The notes below the pieces were generated by a model. That model searched no databases. It saw only the letters and a list, made by a program, of their open reading frames with translations, and was not told the origin of the DNA. A DNA stretch of 64,000 nt from Tiliqua scincoides (lineage: Eukaryota; Chordata; Lepidosauria; Squamata; Scincidae), in contig NC_089822.1 in NCBI RefSeq assembly GCF_035046505.1, positions 101,998,659 through 102,062,658 of the forward strand. The letters are read 5' to 3'. Of the stretch, positions 31,741 through 43,700 are shown piece after piece. A program made the translations under genes and the position numbers. How positions within the stretch are numbered: position 1 is the stretch's first letter; each line of letters starts with the position of its first letter.

Positions 31741-32041
31741 CAAAGATTTAATTGCTATCTCTGAAGGATTTGAAAAAGCCATCACGACTATACAGTATAA
31801 TCACCTTACGCACAATGACTTGGAAGCAAGTCCCTTTGAATTCAGTGGGGGCTCACTTCTAAGTAAACACACAGACTCAGGCCACAAAATTCTCTTCCAT
31901 TGCTAGGGGTGGGTGCAATGGGGGCAGGTGGCATTGCTCTGTCTGTCTCACAGCCCAGTGCTGTCCACACTTTCCTGGGAGTAAGCCCCATTGACTCTAA
32001 TGGGATGTACTTCTGAGTAGACATGCCTAGGATTGGGCTCT

Positions 32042-32467
32042 CAGTGATTTTCAACCTTTTTCATTTTATGGTATACTTATAAGGCACAGGGAGACAAACC
32101 AGGGACAGACTGCACTTGCTCCCAGTGTGGAAGGGATTGTCACTCCTGAATCGGCCTTTTCAGCCACACTAGTCGCTGTTCCAGAACCACCATTCAGAGC
32201 GCAATACCATAGTCTTTCGAGACTGAAGGTTGCCAACTACCACAAGGCACAAAAATTGTCAAGGCACACCATCTGTTTTCTGACAATGGACAAGGCACAC
32301 CATGCCGCCAGTGGGGGGCTCACATCCCCATTGGTCCTACTAATAAATGATCTTTCCCAAATTCCTGTGGCACACCTGTGGACCACTCTGGACCTGTGGT
32401 CACTGTGGGCTTGGGGACCACTCGCGGCACACCTGTGTGCCACGGCATAGTGGTTGAAAATGGTTGA
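32042..32467. mobile_element. hAT-like MITE (CAGTGATTTTCAACC ends) interrupted by a LINE 3' fragment
   Basis: Left end CAGTGATTTTCAACC and right end GGTTGAAAATGG are inverted. The body matches 23158-23379. At 32089-32243 a foreign insert is flanked by AAGGCACA (32081-32088 and 32244-32251). Confidence 0.7.
32089..32243 (+). mobile_element. LINE 3' end with Cys/His-rich C-terminus, inserted in a hAT-like MITE
   Basis: One plus-strand frame reads CTCSQCGRDCHS, a stop, IGLFSHTSRC, then SRTTIQS: a CxxC...H...C finger-like tail of a kind found at the C-terminus of LINE ORFs. The last ~70 bp (AGAACCACCATTCAGAGC ... GACTGAAGGTTGCCAAC) match the 3' end of the family K retroposons at 8276-8858 and 57799-58276. 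The 8-bp flanking duplication AAGGCACA supports retroposition. The LINE clade (RTE-like) is a guess. Confidence 0.55.
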
Positions 32468-32871
32468 TCTCTTGGCAGTTTGGGCATCTCTGGTTAAGCC
32501 ACTACTGCCCAACATTGCATCTACGCAACAGGGATCAAATGTGTACACCTGTGGGCTGGGCAGAAATGCAAGTTTGAATGGAAAACCCATGGGCTTGGGC
32601 TGCAACTCTATATGTACTTTCCTGGGAATAAGCCCCATTGAACACAATGGGACTGACTTCTGAATAGAGATGCAATGGCTTGTGCTGAATCGGATTGGAC
32701 TTCTGATACCAAGGATTTTGTGGTGGTCAGAGCTGCCCATAGACAACAGTGGAGAAATTTCAGGTTCTTGCCTTGCTTGGGCTGAAAGAAAAGGCAGCTC
32801 GTGTTGGGTTTTGGTTGTTCTGTGCCGTATGAAAGTGAATGAGCGACAGCCCAGGCTTCTCGGCTTGTCAC

Positions 32872-33333
32872 TGATTGCACCCGTCTACGCATGTCTACTT
32901 AGAAGTGAGTCTCATTGCATTCAATGAGACTTACTCCTAGGAAAGTGTGGATAGGATTGCAGCCTCAGAGCCGAATCCTATGCTTGTCTGCTTAGAAATA
33001 AGTCCCATTATAGTCAATTGGATGTGCTCTGAGTTAGTATGAATAGGATTGCAGCCTCAGGGCCCTATCCTATCCAGTTTTCTAGTGCCAGTGCAGCTGT
33101 GCCCATGGAGCATGCACTGCATCCTGTGGTGGGGAGGCAGTCACAGAGGCCTCCTGAAGGTATGGGAACATTTGTTCCCTTACCCTGGGGCTGCATTGAG
33201 GCTGCACTGGCGCTGGAAAGTTGGATAGGATTGGACCCTCAGGCTGCAATCCTATCCACACTTACCCAGGAGAAAGCCCCATTGACTATAACGGGACTTA
33301 CTTCTAAGTAGACAGGCATAGGGTTGGGCTGTC
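32872..33333. mobile_element. Chain of four MITEs (B-B-A-B) separated by single TCA triplets
   Basis: Order: B 32872-32964, B 32969-33056, A 33060-33238, B 33242-33333. Each junction reads ...CAGCC-TCA-G... or ...ACCC-TCA-GG..., so neighbouring elements share one target triplet. The ends are of the CAATCCTA / TAGGATTG type in both families. Confidence 0.65.
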
Positions 33334-33540
33334 AGTGAGCTCTGGGATTTAAGTTGCAAGGGAGTTTTGAGGGAACAACCATAGTAGGCCCACAGGCAGC
33401 ACAATCCTCCACAAAACATGTTTCCTCAGAAGTCAGTTCCACTGCACGCAGTGGGACTTTCCCTCATGTAGGTGTGCATAGAATTGCAGCTTGACATTCT
33501 GGACTTCTGTGTGCAGCTCTCACTTTCACCAGAGGAGTTA

Positions 33541-33704
33541 GGGCCCCATCTGATCCAACTTTTCAGCACTGGCGCAGCCACCAGGTAAGGAAACAAATGT
33601 CCCCATACCTTGAGGCCTCTGTGACTGCTTCCCCAACACAGGAAGCTGTGCATACCCCATAGGCACAGCAGCACCACCACTGGAAAAAGAGATAGGATTT
33701 GGCC
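33541..33704. mobile_element. Harbinger-like MITE (family A), opposite orientation
   Basis: Begins GGGCCCCATCTGATCCAA and ends GATAGGATTTGGCC. The interior is the reverse complement of the usual orientation. Confidence 0.65.
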
Positions 33705-33713
33705 TTGACTCTA

Positions 33714-33993
33714 TTAGGGCACAAGCCTCACCAGGTCTACTCAGAAGTAAGTCCTATTTTGTTCAAGGGGGCTTACTCTCAGGAAAGTGTGGTTAGGACT
33801 GCAGCCTCACAGCCCAATCCTATGCATGTATACTCAGAAGTAAGTCCTATTATAGCCAATGAGGCTTACACCCAGGAAAGCATACATAGGATTGCAGCCT
33901 TAGAACCCAGTCCTATGCATATCTACTCAGAAGTAAGTCCCATTACAGTCAATGGGGCTTACTCCCAGGAAAGTATGGATTGGATTGGGCTGT
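33714..33993. mobile_element. Three tandem family B MITEs
   Basis: Units at 33714-33806, 33810-33899 and 33903-33993, each with CTACTCAGAAGTAAGTCC and CAGGAAAG, separated by TCA and TTA triplets. Confidence 0.7.
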
Positions 33994-34499
33994 CATTTTC
34001 TCATTTAATTAATTAATACTGTTAATATTTTATTAACAGTATTATTTTTATTAATTATTAAAGTAATTAAATTTAATAATAATTAATTAATTAATATTGT
34101 TAATATTAGTTAATACGTATTTATATATTTATATACTGCTTTTCAACTAAAAGTTCACAAAGCGGTTTACAGAGAAAAATCAAATAACTAAATGGCTCCC
34201 TGTCCCAAAAGGGCTCACAATCTAAAAAGATGCAAAAAGAACACCAGCAGGCAGCCACTAGAACAGACAGTGCTGGGGTGAGGTGGGCCAGTTACTCTCC
34301 CCCTGCTAAAAAAAGGAGCACCCACTTGAAAAAGTGCCTCTTACGCAATTAGCAGGGGTTAATGGATTTCTATGGGGAAAGTTTGCTTTAGCCCGGAAGT
34401 ACCTCCAAAAAGGGCTTGGGGGAGGGGCTCTGCTTGCATCACTCTGCTTTGTGCATCACTTTGCACCATTATATGGAATTCGAATCTGGGGCGTGAAGG

Positions 34500-34798
34500 G
34501 CTATTGCTCTCTTGATGCAGCAGCTTGATTGGCTGCTGAGCTTGATTGGCAAGCTGATTGGACCAGAGTGCAGTATTCCAACTCTCCCCGCGCCTTCCCC
34601 CCTCCCCTTGCTTCTGGCGGTTGGTGCGCGCGCGCCAGAGGCGCTTTGGCTGGTTGAGCGCCACTTCCGATTGGCCACGTGGGAGAACCGTTGTTTTGTC
34701 CTGTGATTGGCTAGCCTTGCGTTCCGAGGGCCCCGATAGGGCTAGCGTTGTGGCGCGAGCCTTCAGTCTGCTTCCGTCGTCTGCAGAGGAAGGCGAGC
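34500..34798 (+). promoter_or_regulatory. NCAPD2 promoter with five NF-Y (ATTGG) boxes
   Basis: ATTGG motifs at 34528, 34545, 34557, 34670 and 34706, all in the same orientation, within 183 bp of a TATA-less CpG-rich region. An ETS-type CACTTCCG precedes the fourth box, and a GGCGCG (E2F-like) lies at 34752. Clustered NF-Y boxes are typical of cell-cycle-regulated G2/M genes, which suits a condensin subunit. Confidence 0.65.
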
Positions 34799-37700
34799 AT
34801 GGCTGAGCTGGCTCTGCCCCCAGCTCCTTTCTGGGAGTTCCATTTGCCTCTGGCTCCCGCTGACTTGCTGCGCAGTGCGGGCTCTTCGCAGTATGTGGTG
34901 CAGGAGATACTCCCCCCCAACCAGCTCCCGGGGCAACTGGCAGGTTGGTATGAAAGGGTGTGTGTGAGAGTGAGAGACACCCCACTATCTTCAAGCACAA
35001 CCCTATGTATGCCTACTCAGTAGTAAGGCTTACTACTTACTTACTCCCAGGTAAGTGTGTATGTGGGTTGGGACCCACTAGGTGGGTCGTGAGCCCATTT
35101 CAGATGGGTCCCCATCCATTGTAATATTATACTTTTAATATATTAGACTTGATGCTAGCATAATATGTGACTGCATTTGGGGAGGCCCACGCTTGGAGCA
35201 GGCTACAACGTATATACTTTTAACAATAAGAATCAATGAGGCTTACTCCTGTGTAAGTCTAGGTAGGGTTGCAGCCTAGTACTGTAACAAATTTTCTGCT
35301 TGATGATGTCACTCCCAGTCATGACATCACTTCCAGTGGGTCTTGACAGATTCTTATTCTAAAGAGTGGGTCCCGGTCCTAAATGTGTGAGAACCACTGG
35401 TGTATAGGATTTCTTTATCCAGTTCTCTTTATGCTGCATTGGTTTCATGTAGCTACATGTAGCAAAAACACTTCTGGAGTGTTTAAAATGCTCCATGGCC
35501 AGGTATAATGTTGCAATATTTGCAGCCACCACCTGGTGCTATTATCCCTGCTTAGCAGTTGAGGAGCTGATGCTGAGAGGGAGAACTGAAGTCCTATAAG
35601 CACTTTCCTGGGAGTAAGCCCATTGAATAAACAGTCAGTTGTTATTATCTGCTGGGGTTAGGTGCCTGGAAAACTCAGTGGATACAGTATCAGCAGATGT
35701 GGAATCCATTATGGCAGTGGTTCCCAACCTGGGGAATGTTTACCTGCAGGGGTACTTGCCAAGACCTTTGGGGTATGCAAAAAAAGAATTGAAACTACTA
35801 GTTTTTAGTAATCAAATTATGTATTATCAGACATAGATCAGTAGTAGAAAACATACAAATCTGAAATAGCAACTATATTAATTACATTGCTAATAGGAAG
35901 GGTACAATTTATGGAAATGGGCTGCTGTGGGGTGCATAAGTGAAAAAAAACGTTGGGAGCCCCTGCACTATGGGATCATTGGGGAGGGATAGCTAACCTA
36001 GAGCCCAATCCTATCCAATTTTCCAGGGCCAGTGCAGCTATGCCAATGGGATATGTGCTGCATCCTTTGGGAATATTTGTTCCCTTACCTTGCAGCTGCT
36101 CTGGCGCTTGAAAGTTGGATAGGATTGCGCAACTAGTCGGAAATGCTAGCAGCAGATAGCTTCAGCATGGTTATGGATGTTTAAAAATGGCCATGGTTAG
36201 CTTCAGAATGGCAAGAATAGCTTCAGGATGGCTGCAGGTGTTTAAAAATGGCATGTATAACTTCAGGATAGACAATAGTTGCCACGGATTTAGAATGGTC
36301 ATGCAAATAGCTCCAGGATGGTTGTGAATGCTGCAGAAACCTTCAGAATGGCAGCAGGTAGCCAAGAACAGGCAATGGATGGTACGACTATATCAACTAC
36401 GTTCCTGGGATAAGCAAATCTGCTGGAACTGAGTGTACAGTTATTGAGGATTGACTAATCGGACTTACTTTTAAGAAGAAATGCACAGGATTGCCGTGCT
36501 AGTGAGTGAAATTTGAACCTGGTACTTTCTGATTCTTAGCTTAATGTCTTGACTGCTATGCCACATCAACTGTTGTGGTGAGTAGCTATTGTTAGTACTA
36601 CCCTCTGTGAATTTGATAATCCTTTTTTTTAACGTAATTGAAGCTAGTGATCCCCCCAGCTCAGATATATTCTGTTTGCCTCCAACATCATATTGAACAG
36701 CAGCCAGATCAGAATGTAATTAGAGGTATACTGTTTTCAGTCATGGAAGCTTCATGGGCATTGTCATGGCTAATATCTGTTGATAGATCTGTTCATAAAT
36801 AAGAGAGCATAAGAGTTTCTTTTCCTGTAGGCAAAGCTAATTTTCTGTATGGAGTTTGTCCCTCACCTTTTTCTTCTTTCTCCGTGCAGCATTCCATGCA
36901 GTATTCCGCAAACAAGGAGCCCTTGCGATTCTGCAGCATTTTGATACGTTGTATAGTATCCTACAGTGAGTTTGTGTATTGAAATGCATTGCTGTTACTG
37001 TTGGAGAATGTTCCTTGAGGTTGTAAATCCCTCAGATGGGGCTCTTAATAGTAATGATGGTGAAGACACAGACATACAACAGCCATCTTGCTAAATAAGC
37101 CATAATATCTTATCATAACAGTGTTAAATGGGAGTAAGAGGGCACCATAAAACTGTTTACAGTTTGTTTTGATGATTTGAGGGCTACATTTATTGGACAA
37201 TATAAAACTAACAACTCTATTATAGGGTGTTACAGATGCCCAAAAAACTACTCAGGAGGAACTAGATATATTTAAGATATAAAATCCTTTGGGTATTAAC
37301 ACTTCAGGAATTGTAATATTCTTGTATGCAGCCTTATGTTTAAGATTGATCCTGCCTTCCAAAACATACGAGGTTTGATTTGTACATAATACTTTTCCCA
37401 CTTTGCTTTGAGTTTTTCCCCAGTCATGTACTTCTGCCCAAAAACCCCACCTTTCAAAACTGATAGCATATCTCTTCCTAAGATTATGTTAACTCAGGAA
37501 AAGCAATTTTTCACATTTTTATACCACCCTTCCTCTAAAGAACTTGGAGTGATGTACTTGGTTCCTTCCCTCCTTCTGTCCTCACAACAACCTTGTGAGG
37601 TAGATTAGGCTGAGAGACAGTGACTGATCCAAGATCCCTTAGGAAACTTCATGGCCAAGCAGGGATTGAACCTGGATCTTCTAGGTCTAAGTTCAACACC

Positions 37701-40700
37701 ACAGCCACTGTGATAACTCAATCTTAAATCTACCTGCAATATTTCATTACAAATTAAATACTACTGCTTACAGTTATGAGAAATATCTCAAATTTCTGAG
37801 GAAAAACTGCCAATTTTCATGTATTCTAGATATTGTTAGACCCTCCTTTAGGCAGAATGTTGGAAATCTATGGGGTGCTTAAAGAAACACTTTGTGCTAA
37901 AAGCTGGATCAGTAACAGCAATCCTAAACTGAGTCTGAGACTTACAATTATAATGCTTTCTTTGGTAACTTCATGTCACTACAGCCACTTCAGAACCGTT
38001 GATGCTGTTATTAAAGAAGAGGCTCTGGAACTCATGGTGAAAGGTAAATGGAGCCTCTTGAGCTCATAGAAGGCAGGGATGGAAACTCGAGTCATGAAAA
38101 AGTGGGGGTTTTGCAACTCGCAGGAAACTCAAGTAACATGTGCAAATGATTTGAGACTGACCTGTGACTTGGAAAAGAGTCATGACTTGAACAAACTGGA
38201 GTAAAGACTTGCTTTTATGTGTGCTTGCAACTCTGTTGTGTGTATGTGCTTGCTTGCTTTTTACCTGCTGCTTCTACAACTAGACCCATTTCTCAAAATG
38301 GCTCAGGGCAAGTTGTGATGGACATGCACCATGAGTTGTGGATGAGTCGAGTCACAGGGTTGCTGACTTGACTTGAGACTTGGGCAAAGTGACTCTGGCA
38401 CATCCCTAATAGAAAGTATGATTAGTTTTTTGGCAGCTTCATGATGATATCAAGGCAAGTGTGACCCCATTGGCAGGCTGTTCCCTCAACCCATTTTCTA
38501 TATACAGGTCTGTAATCTTGGTGGGCAGTGCAGAGTAGTGCCTGTTCACTGTAAGGGCAGACCAACAGAATATCCCATTTCTTCCTCTTTCCCCTCTGGG
38601 AGAGGTATCCATCTCTTTACAAAGTATTCCAAGGGATGGTCATGGATCTGGGAACAGGAAAGATTAGGGCGCCTGGGAGATGGGTTGCTGGGTGCTGCCA
38701 GTGTTGCAGCTATTGGGGCATCATGAGCACAAGTCTTTGGTAATCTGAAAGCTGCAATAAGTCTTGCATTTAAGATAACTGTGCACCAGCTGCTTACCTG
38801 ATAATCATATCTTCCTATTTCTCTCTACAGTTGTGTCTAGTCACTCCAATGCCCTGACATCTGTCTTGGATAATCCTGACCTGGTATCATCACTTCGTGC
38901 TCTTCACCTCAATGCACTCAGAATGAACTGTTATGTGCTAGTACGGCTAGTGGAAGCTTTTGAAGCTGAGACTGGCAAGAGCAGTCTGGTGGGATTGGAT
39001 TCCAAGAGAAAGGTAGAAAGCTGAATCTGTAAACTTACTGTGCATAAGATGGCTTTTGTTTTTGAAGGCAAATGCCTCAAAGTCAGGTTAATGTCAGCCT
39101 TGCAGGTTATATGAGAAGCAAAGAGTTGCAGACTGCTGATTATGGAGATTATAGAGATAATCCCACCAGATACCAAAGTGGCATCTAACTGGCCGCTTCT
39201 CCCTTAGCCTGCCTTATTTAACAGTCGTATAATCTGGCTCTTTCCTTTGAAGCCTCATATTGGTAAATGGGAAATACCCTCCCACTAAAAGAATATTTTT
39301 AAGTGAGTTATTCCACTCGATTTTCCCAGTAAACAGGGCTATGATTATGAACTTTTGTCTAGTTTTTTCCTATGGGAGAAAGCCCCTTCCAGTTCTGATT
39401 TTTCTGCTCCAAGGCAGTATAGCTTTTTTAGCTCTGCTCCTGTTGGGCACTTTGAACATGATACTTGTTCGTCTCTCCTGTTTCCTGGATCAGATACCTA
39501 GGATTGAAAGGCAGCTGCAACTCAAAGGTTATTGCTAAGAGCTACATAAGAATAGCAATACCTCTCTCAGTATGAGTACTTCATGTAGTTCATTATCTAA
39601 GGGTGCAATCCTAACCCCATATGTCAGTGCTTTCCAGCACTGGCATAGTGGTGCCAATGGGGCATGTGCTGCATCCTGCAGTTGGGTGTCACTCACGGAG
39701 GCCTCCTCAAAGTAAGGGAATATTTGTTCCCTTACCTCAGAGCTGCATTGCCCTTATGTCAGTGCTGGAAAGCACTGACATAAGGGGTTAGGATTGCACC
39801 CTAAGAATATGTGTACTGTTTCCTCTTCTGTAAACATCCCTTTCTGAAGTTGATCTTCTGTATTTGTATCACAGAGCAAGAAGAGCCAAGCTAAAAGTTT
39901 TCTCTGGGAGGAAGAAAGGCAGCCAGTCATACAGCTGCTCACACAGTTACTGCAGCTGGACCTTCATCGACTGTGGAATGGCTTGGTGGTGGAGGAAGAG
40001 TTCATTGGGTATGAATCATGGAGGAGGTTTAGTGGGGAACTATGTTCAGCCAAAGCCCCAGAAATTCTGTTGTATTTGGAGGAAAATGAAAAGGATCTGT
40101 TTTGCAAAAGATTTGGGTAATGATATAAACTTGAGCCAAGAAATGAGAACTCAGACTTTTTTTAAAAAATTAACTTTTTGGTAACATGAGGACCTGCAAC
40201 CTTCCTGACAGAACAATGCAGGAATTGCTACTGGTCTCCTAAATACAAGTCATTCCTACTTTGCTTTTCCTTTCAGTTTAGTGACAGGTTGCTGTTACCG
40301 CATCCTGGAAAATCCTAGCCTTGGCCACCAGAAACATCAGCCTACACGAGAGGCTGTAATTCATCTTCTAGGCGTGGCTCTGCTGCGCTATAACCATATG
40401 CTCAGTAAGTATGCTTTTCCCCTCTTAGACTTTGTCCAGTTCTAGCACAACATTACCTCGCTTCAGCTGTATCATAAATCCCTAAACCTACTTATTAAAC
40501 TTCTTATTGAAAATGGATCTTCTCTTACTACAGCTATCTTTGGTAGGTGCCACTCTGAAAGTCACACAGATGCTTCAGCATTTTGAACATGTTGCACCTG
40601 TATTTGTGAGGGCTGTGAGTGTGTGGATCAAGGACTATGGCATGAAGAGCATTGTGGGAGAGTTGCTAAGGTGAGTGAAGTAATTCCTCTCCCTGTTGCA

Positions 40701-43700
40701 AACAATCTTCAGCAATTTCAGACAGTGACTCTTAATTTACTCCTCAGGGAGATTGGACAGAAGTGCCCCCAGGAGCTGGCTCGAGACACATCAGGAGCAA
40801 AAGGCTACACTGCCTTCCTTGCAGAACTGGCTGAGCAAATACCAGCCATTGTGCTGGCCAACATGAGTGTCCTGCTGCATCACCTGGATGGAGAGGTATT
40901 GCTCTTGGAATGAGGCCCCCCTGAAATGTTATCTAGATGGCATACATCAGCTTTCATTTCATCTGAATTAATCTTGAACTTATGTGAGAGAACTTGTGGC
41001 TCTGATCTCTAAAGCAAGAAAATCACAATCCCATCCTTACATGCTAAAGCAGGGCAACTGTGTTCTGAGTTGGTATGCAAATACTGTTGCAGGTCAGATC
41101 CAATAGAACTCCCTCCATGTGCCAAGGCAGAAAGTAGTGGCGAACTCAGACTTTTCCCTTGTCATTCAGTATTCTCCTTTGAGAGGAGGGCATCAGCTGT
41201 CCTGAGTCTATATATCAGAATTTTAGGGAGCTCATTCTTACTTCAAAACCTATGAGGAATGGTTAAAACAGTAATTACTTTGCTGATTCTTAGCTAGCGA
41301 AGTCCAGTTTTCCTACAGTTTCAGCCTTTCTTATGTTTATTTGGCAGTTGGTTTTTTCAACTTAGTGGAACTAGCTTCTAAGTAAAAATGACTTGGATCC
41401 GGATGCAAGTCTGTCATAAGCCTGAGTTACAAGTAGAACATCAAGGATACACAAATGTGCCAACTGCAAAATGCCATTTTAGCTATTAAAAATTTGTGCC
41501 ATTTTTTTAATTCCCTGAGTGCCCATGTTATGACTCCTCAAGAGTTCCCAAGTATTGCATCAGCAGATTCTGCATTTGAATTGCCTTGTCTCTGCTGAAT
41601 TTGGCAGCCCATGACAAATAGGCCTAGCCTGTTGCAGAGCTGCTGCTGTAAGGCATGTCTGGCCAGTGATTGCTGCAAAGATGATGCAGTTTAGACTTCC
41701 ACGCTTGAAGCATCTTGCAGGCTTTTGTTTCCTGAGCTTTTGTCCTGCTTAGTTTGCAAGGTTTGAATACTGCCAGAAGAAATGCTCTTTGTTGTAAATA
41801 TTGTTGCACTGCAGAGCTATGGGATGCGGAATGCCATTTTGGCTGCTATGACGGAGGCACTGCTGCAGGTGCTGAATGGAGAGCAGCTGGAAGAAACTGC
41901 CAGAAGCACACGAGATCAGTTCCTGGATACCCTGCAGGCACACACATGTGATGTCCATGGCTTTGTGCGTAGTCGAGTGCTACAGCTCTTCACCCGAATT
42001 GTGCAGCAAAAAGTGAGTCCTCCCTTTAGGCCTCAATTTCATATTCCAAATGGTTGAACAACTTCCATTTGGAAATGTCCTTCCCCTTACCTTTTGAGGC
42101 ATGCCCTAGATCAGGGGTGCCCAAACCCCGGCCCTGGGGCCACATGCGGCCCTTGAAGCCTCTCAATGTGGCCCTCAGGGAGCCCCCAGTCTCTATTGAG
42201 CCTCTGGAGATTTGTTGGAGCCCGCACTGGCCCGACACAACTGCTCTCAGTGTGAGAGCAACTGTTTGACCTCTCACGTGAGCTGTGGGATGAGGACTCC
42301 TGCCACTGCTTGCTGTTTCACCTCTGTGATGCAGTAGCAGTAGCAAAAGAAAGGCCAGCCTTGCTTTGCGCAAGGTCTTTTATAGGCCTTGAGCTATTGC
42401 AAGACCTTCATTCATTCATATGTTCATCTTTAGTATATTCATTTATGTACTTATGTAAATGTATGCAAATTTTAAATGCCAGGCTCCGACACAGTGTCAG
42501 AGATGATGTGGCCCTCCTGCCAAAAACTTTGGACACCCCTGCCCTAGATCAGTGCTTCCCAAACTCCTGTAAGTGAGTTGGGAGCGCTGTAAGTGTATGC
42601 GAGGGAGGGGCTATGGCAACAATCCCATCCCCAAGATTGCACTGCTGCCAAGGATGGGAGGGTTTGTTTTTACTCACCAGCCTCCAGTGCTGGAGTTGTG
42701 GGAGGTCCAGGGGACTCCCCACACCTTCAAACAAGTTAAAATTAAAGCACATACGGTTTTGTGACAAAACCAGAAGTGCCTGTTCTTATTTTTAGCTTGT
42801 TTGGAAGTGCAGGGAACTTGCAGAGGGATCCCCAGGACTCCGGCACTGGTGAGTTTAAAAAGGCTGGTGAGTTTAAAAAAAAATCTCTCCCATTCTTGGC
42901 AGCAGTACAATGCTGGGGAATGTGTTGCTGCCTTCCCCCCTCCCCTTTCAGGGGCAGGGACAGGTGCATCCCTGGCTGGTGGATTGTGATCCACCAGTTT
43001 GGGAACTACTGCCCTAGATGATATTTACAAGAACATCAACTGTTTCTAGCTTTTCCAGGTTTGCTCAGATCACGTATGCACACGTGTGTTGTGTATCTGT
43101 GTCTTCTTGGTTCTTTTATTCACGTTCTTTAGATTCTTGGAGTTAAATGGAAAAGATTTTTCCTTCATCTCTCCAGTTATAGGATATGAACAGCTGTGTA
43201 TGTTCACCATATCTCTTGATCCTCTCTTTGTAGATAAGAACATGGAAGGTCCAAAGTCCAATTTTGGGTCTGCCCTCCACAAAAGAAAGAGGAGGGTTGA
43301 TCAAGACTTTTTATCCCCCCAAAGGATCTTGTCCACTCTAGGAGTAGGAGTTGCTATAAACAATATAGATTAAAACTAGTTTTATTATAACATTAAAATA
43401 ATGCTGAAGTATTATACACACAAACATACCTTTCTACCTAGCTAGCAAACTGCATGTTACACTTGGCCTAAAAAACACATGGTAGCAGAGGTCTTCCTCT
43501 TTACCATCTGGCAAAAAATCCACCAAAAGAAATTACTCAGTCCATCCTGGGAAGAAGGGATGGTGAAATCTTCTACTCTTCTGAGTTCACTCCTTTTATC
43601 CCCTTGGGCAGTGGTTCCCAGACTTACCTGGATCACAAGACCTCTGCAGCCTCTTCTTCCTGGCTCATTTTGTTTTTGGCATCCTATACAACACAATCCT

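Larger units (their letters stand above)
31741..34499. other. MITE swarm between the head-to-head MRPL51 and NCAPD2 promoters
   Basis: Most of this region is repeat: family B copies (31953-32042, 32606-32696, 33395-33490), the chains listed separately, an AT-rich TTAAT/TTAATTAA run at 33995-34105, and a SINE/LINE tail with TTTATATACTGCTTTTCAAC near 34115-34300. No gene. In human the two genes sit much closer together, so the spacing here is probably secondary. Confidence 0.6.

Noticed and set aside
34359-35000. 213-codon minus-strand ORF over the NCAPD2 promoter
   Set aside because: Antisense to NCAPD2 exon 1 and its NF-Y promoter, with no family resemblance.
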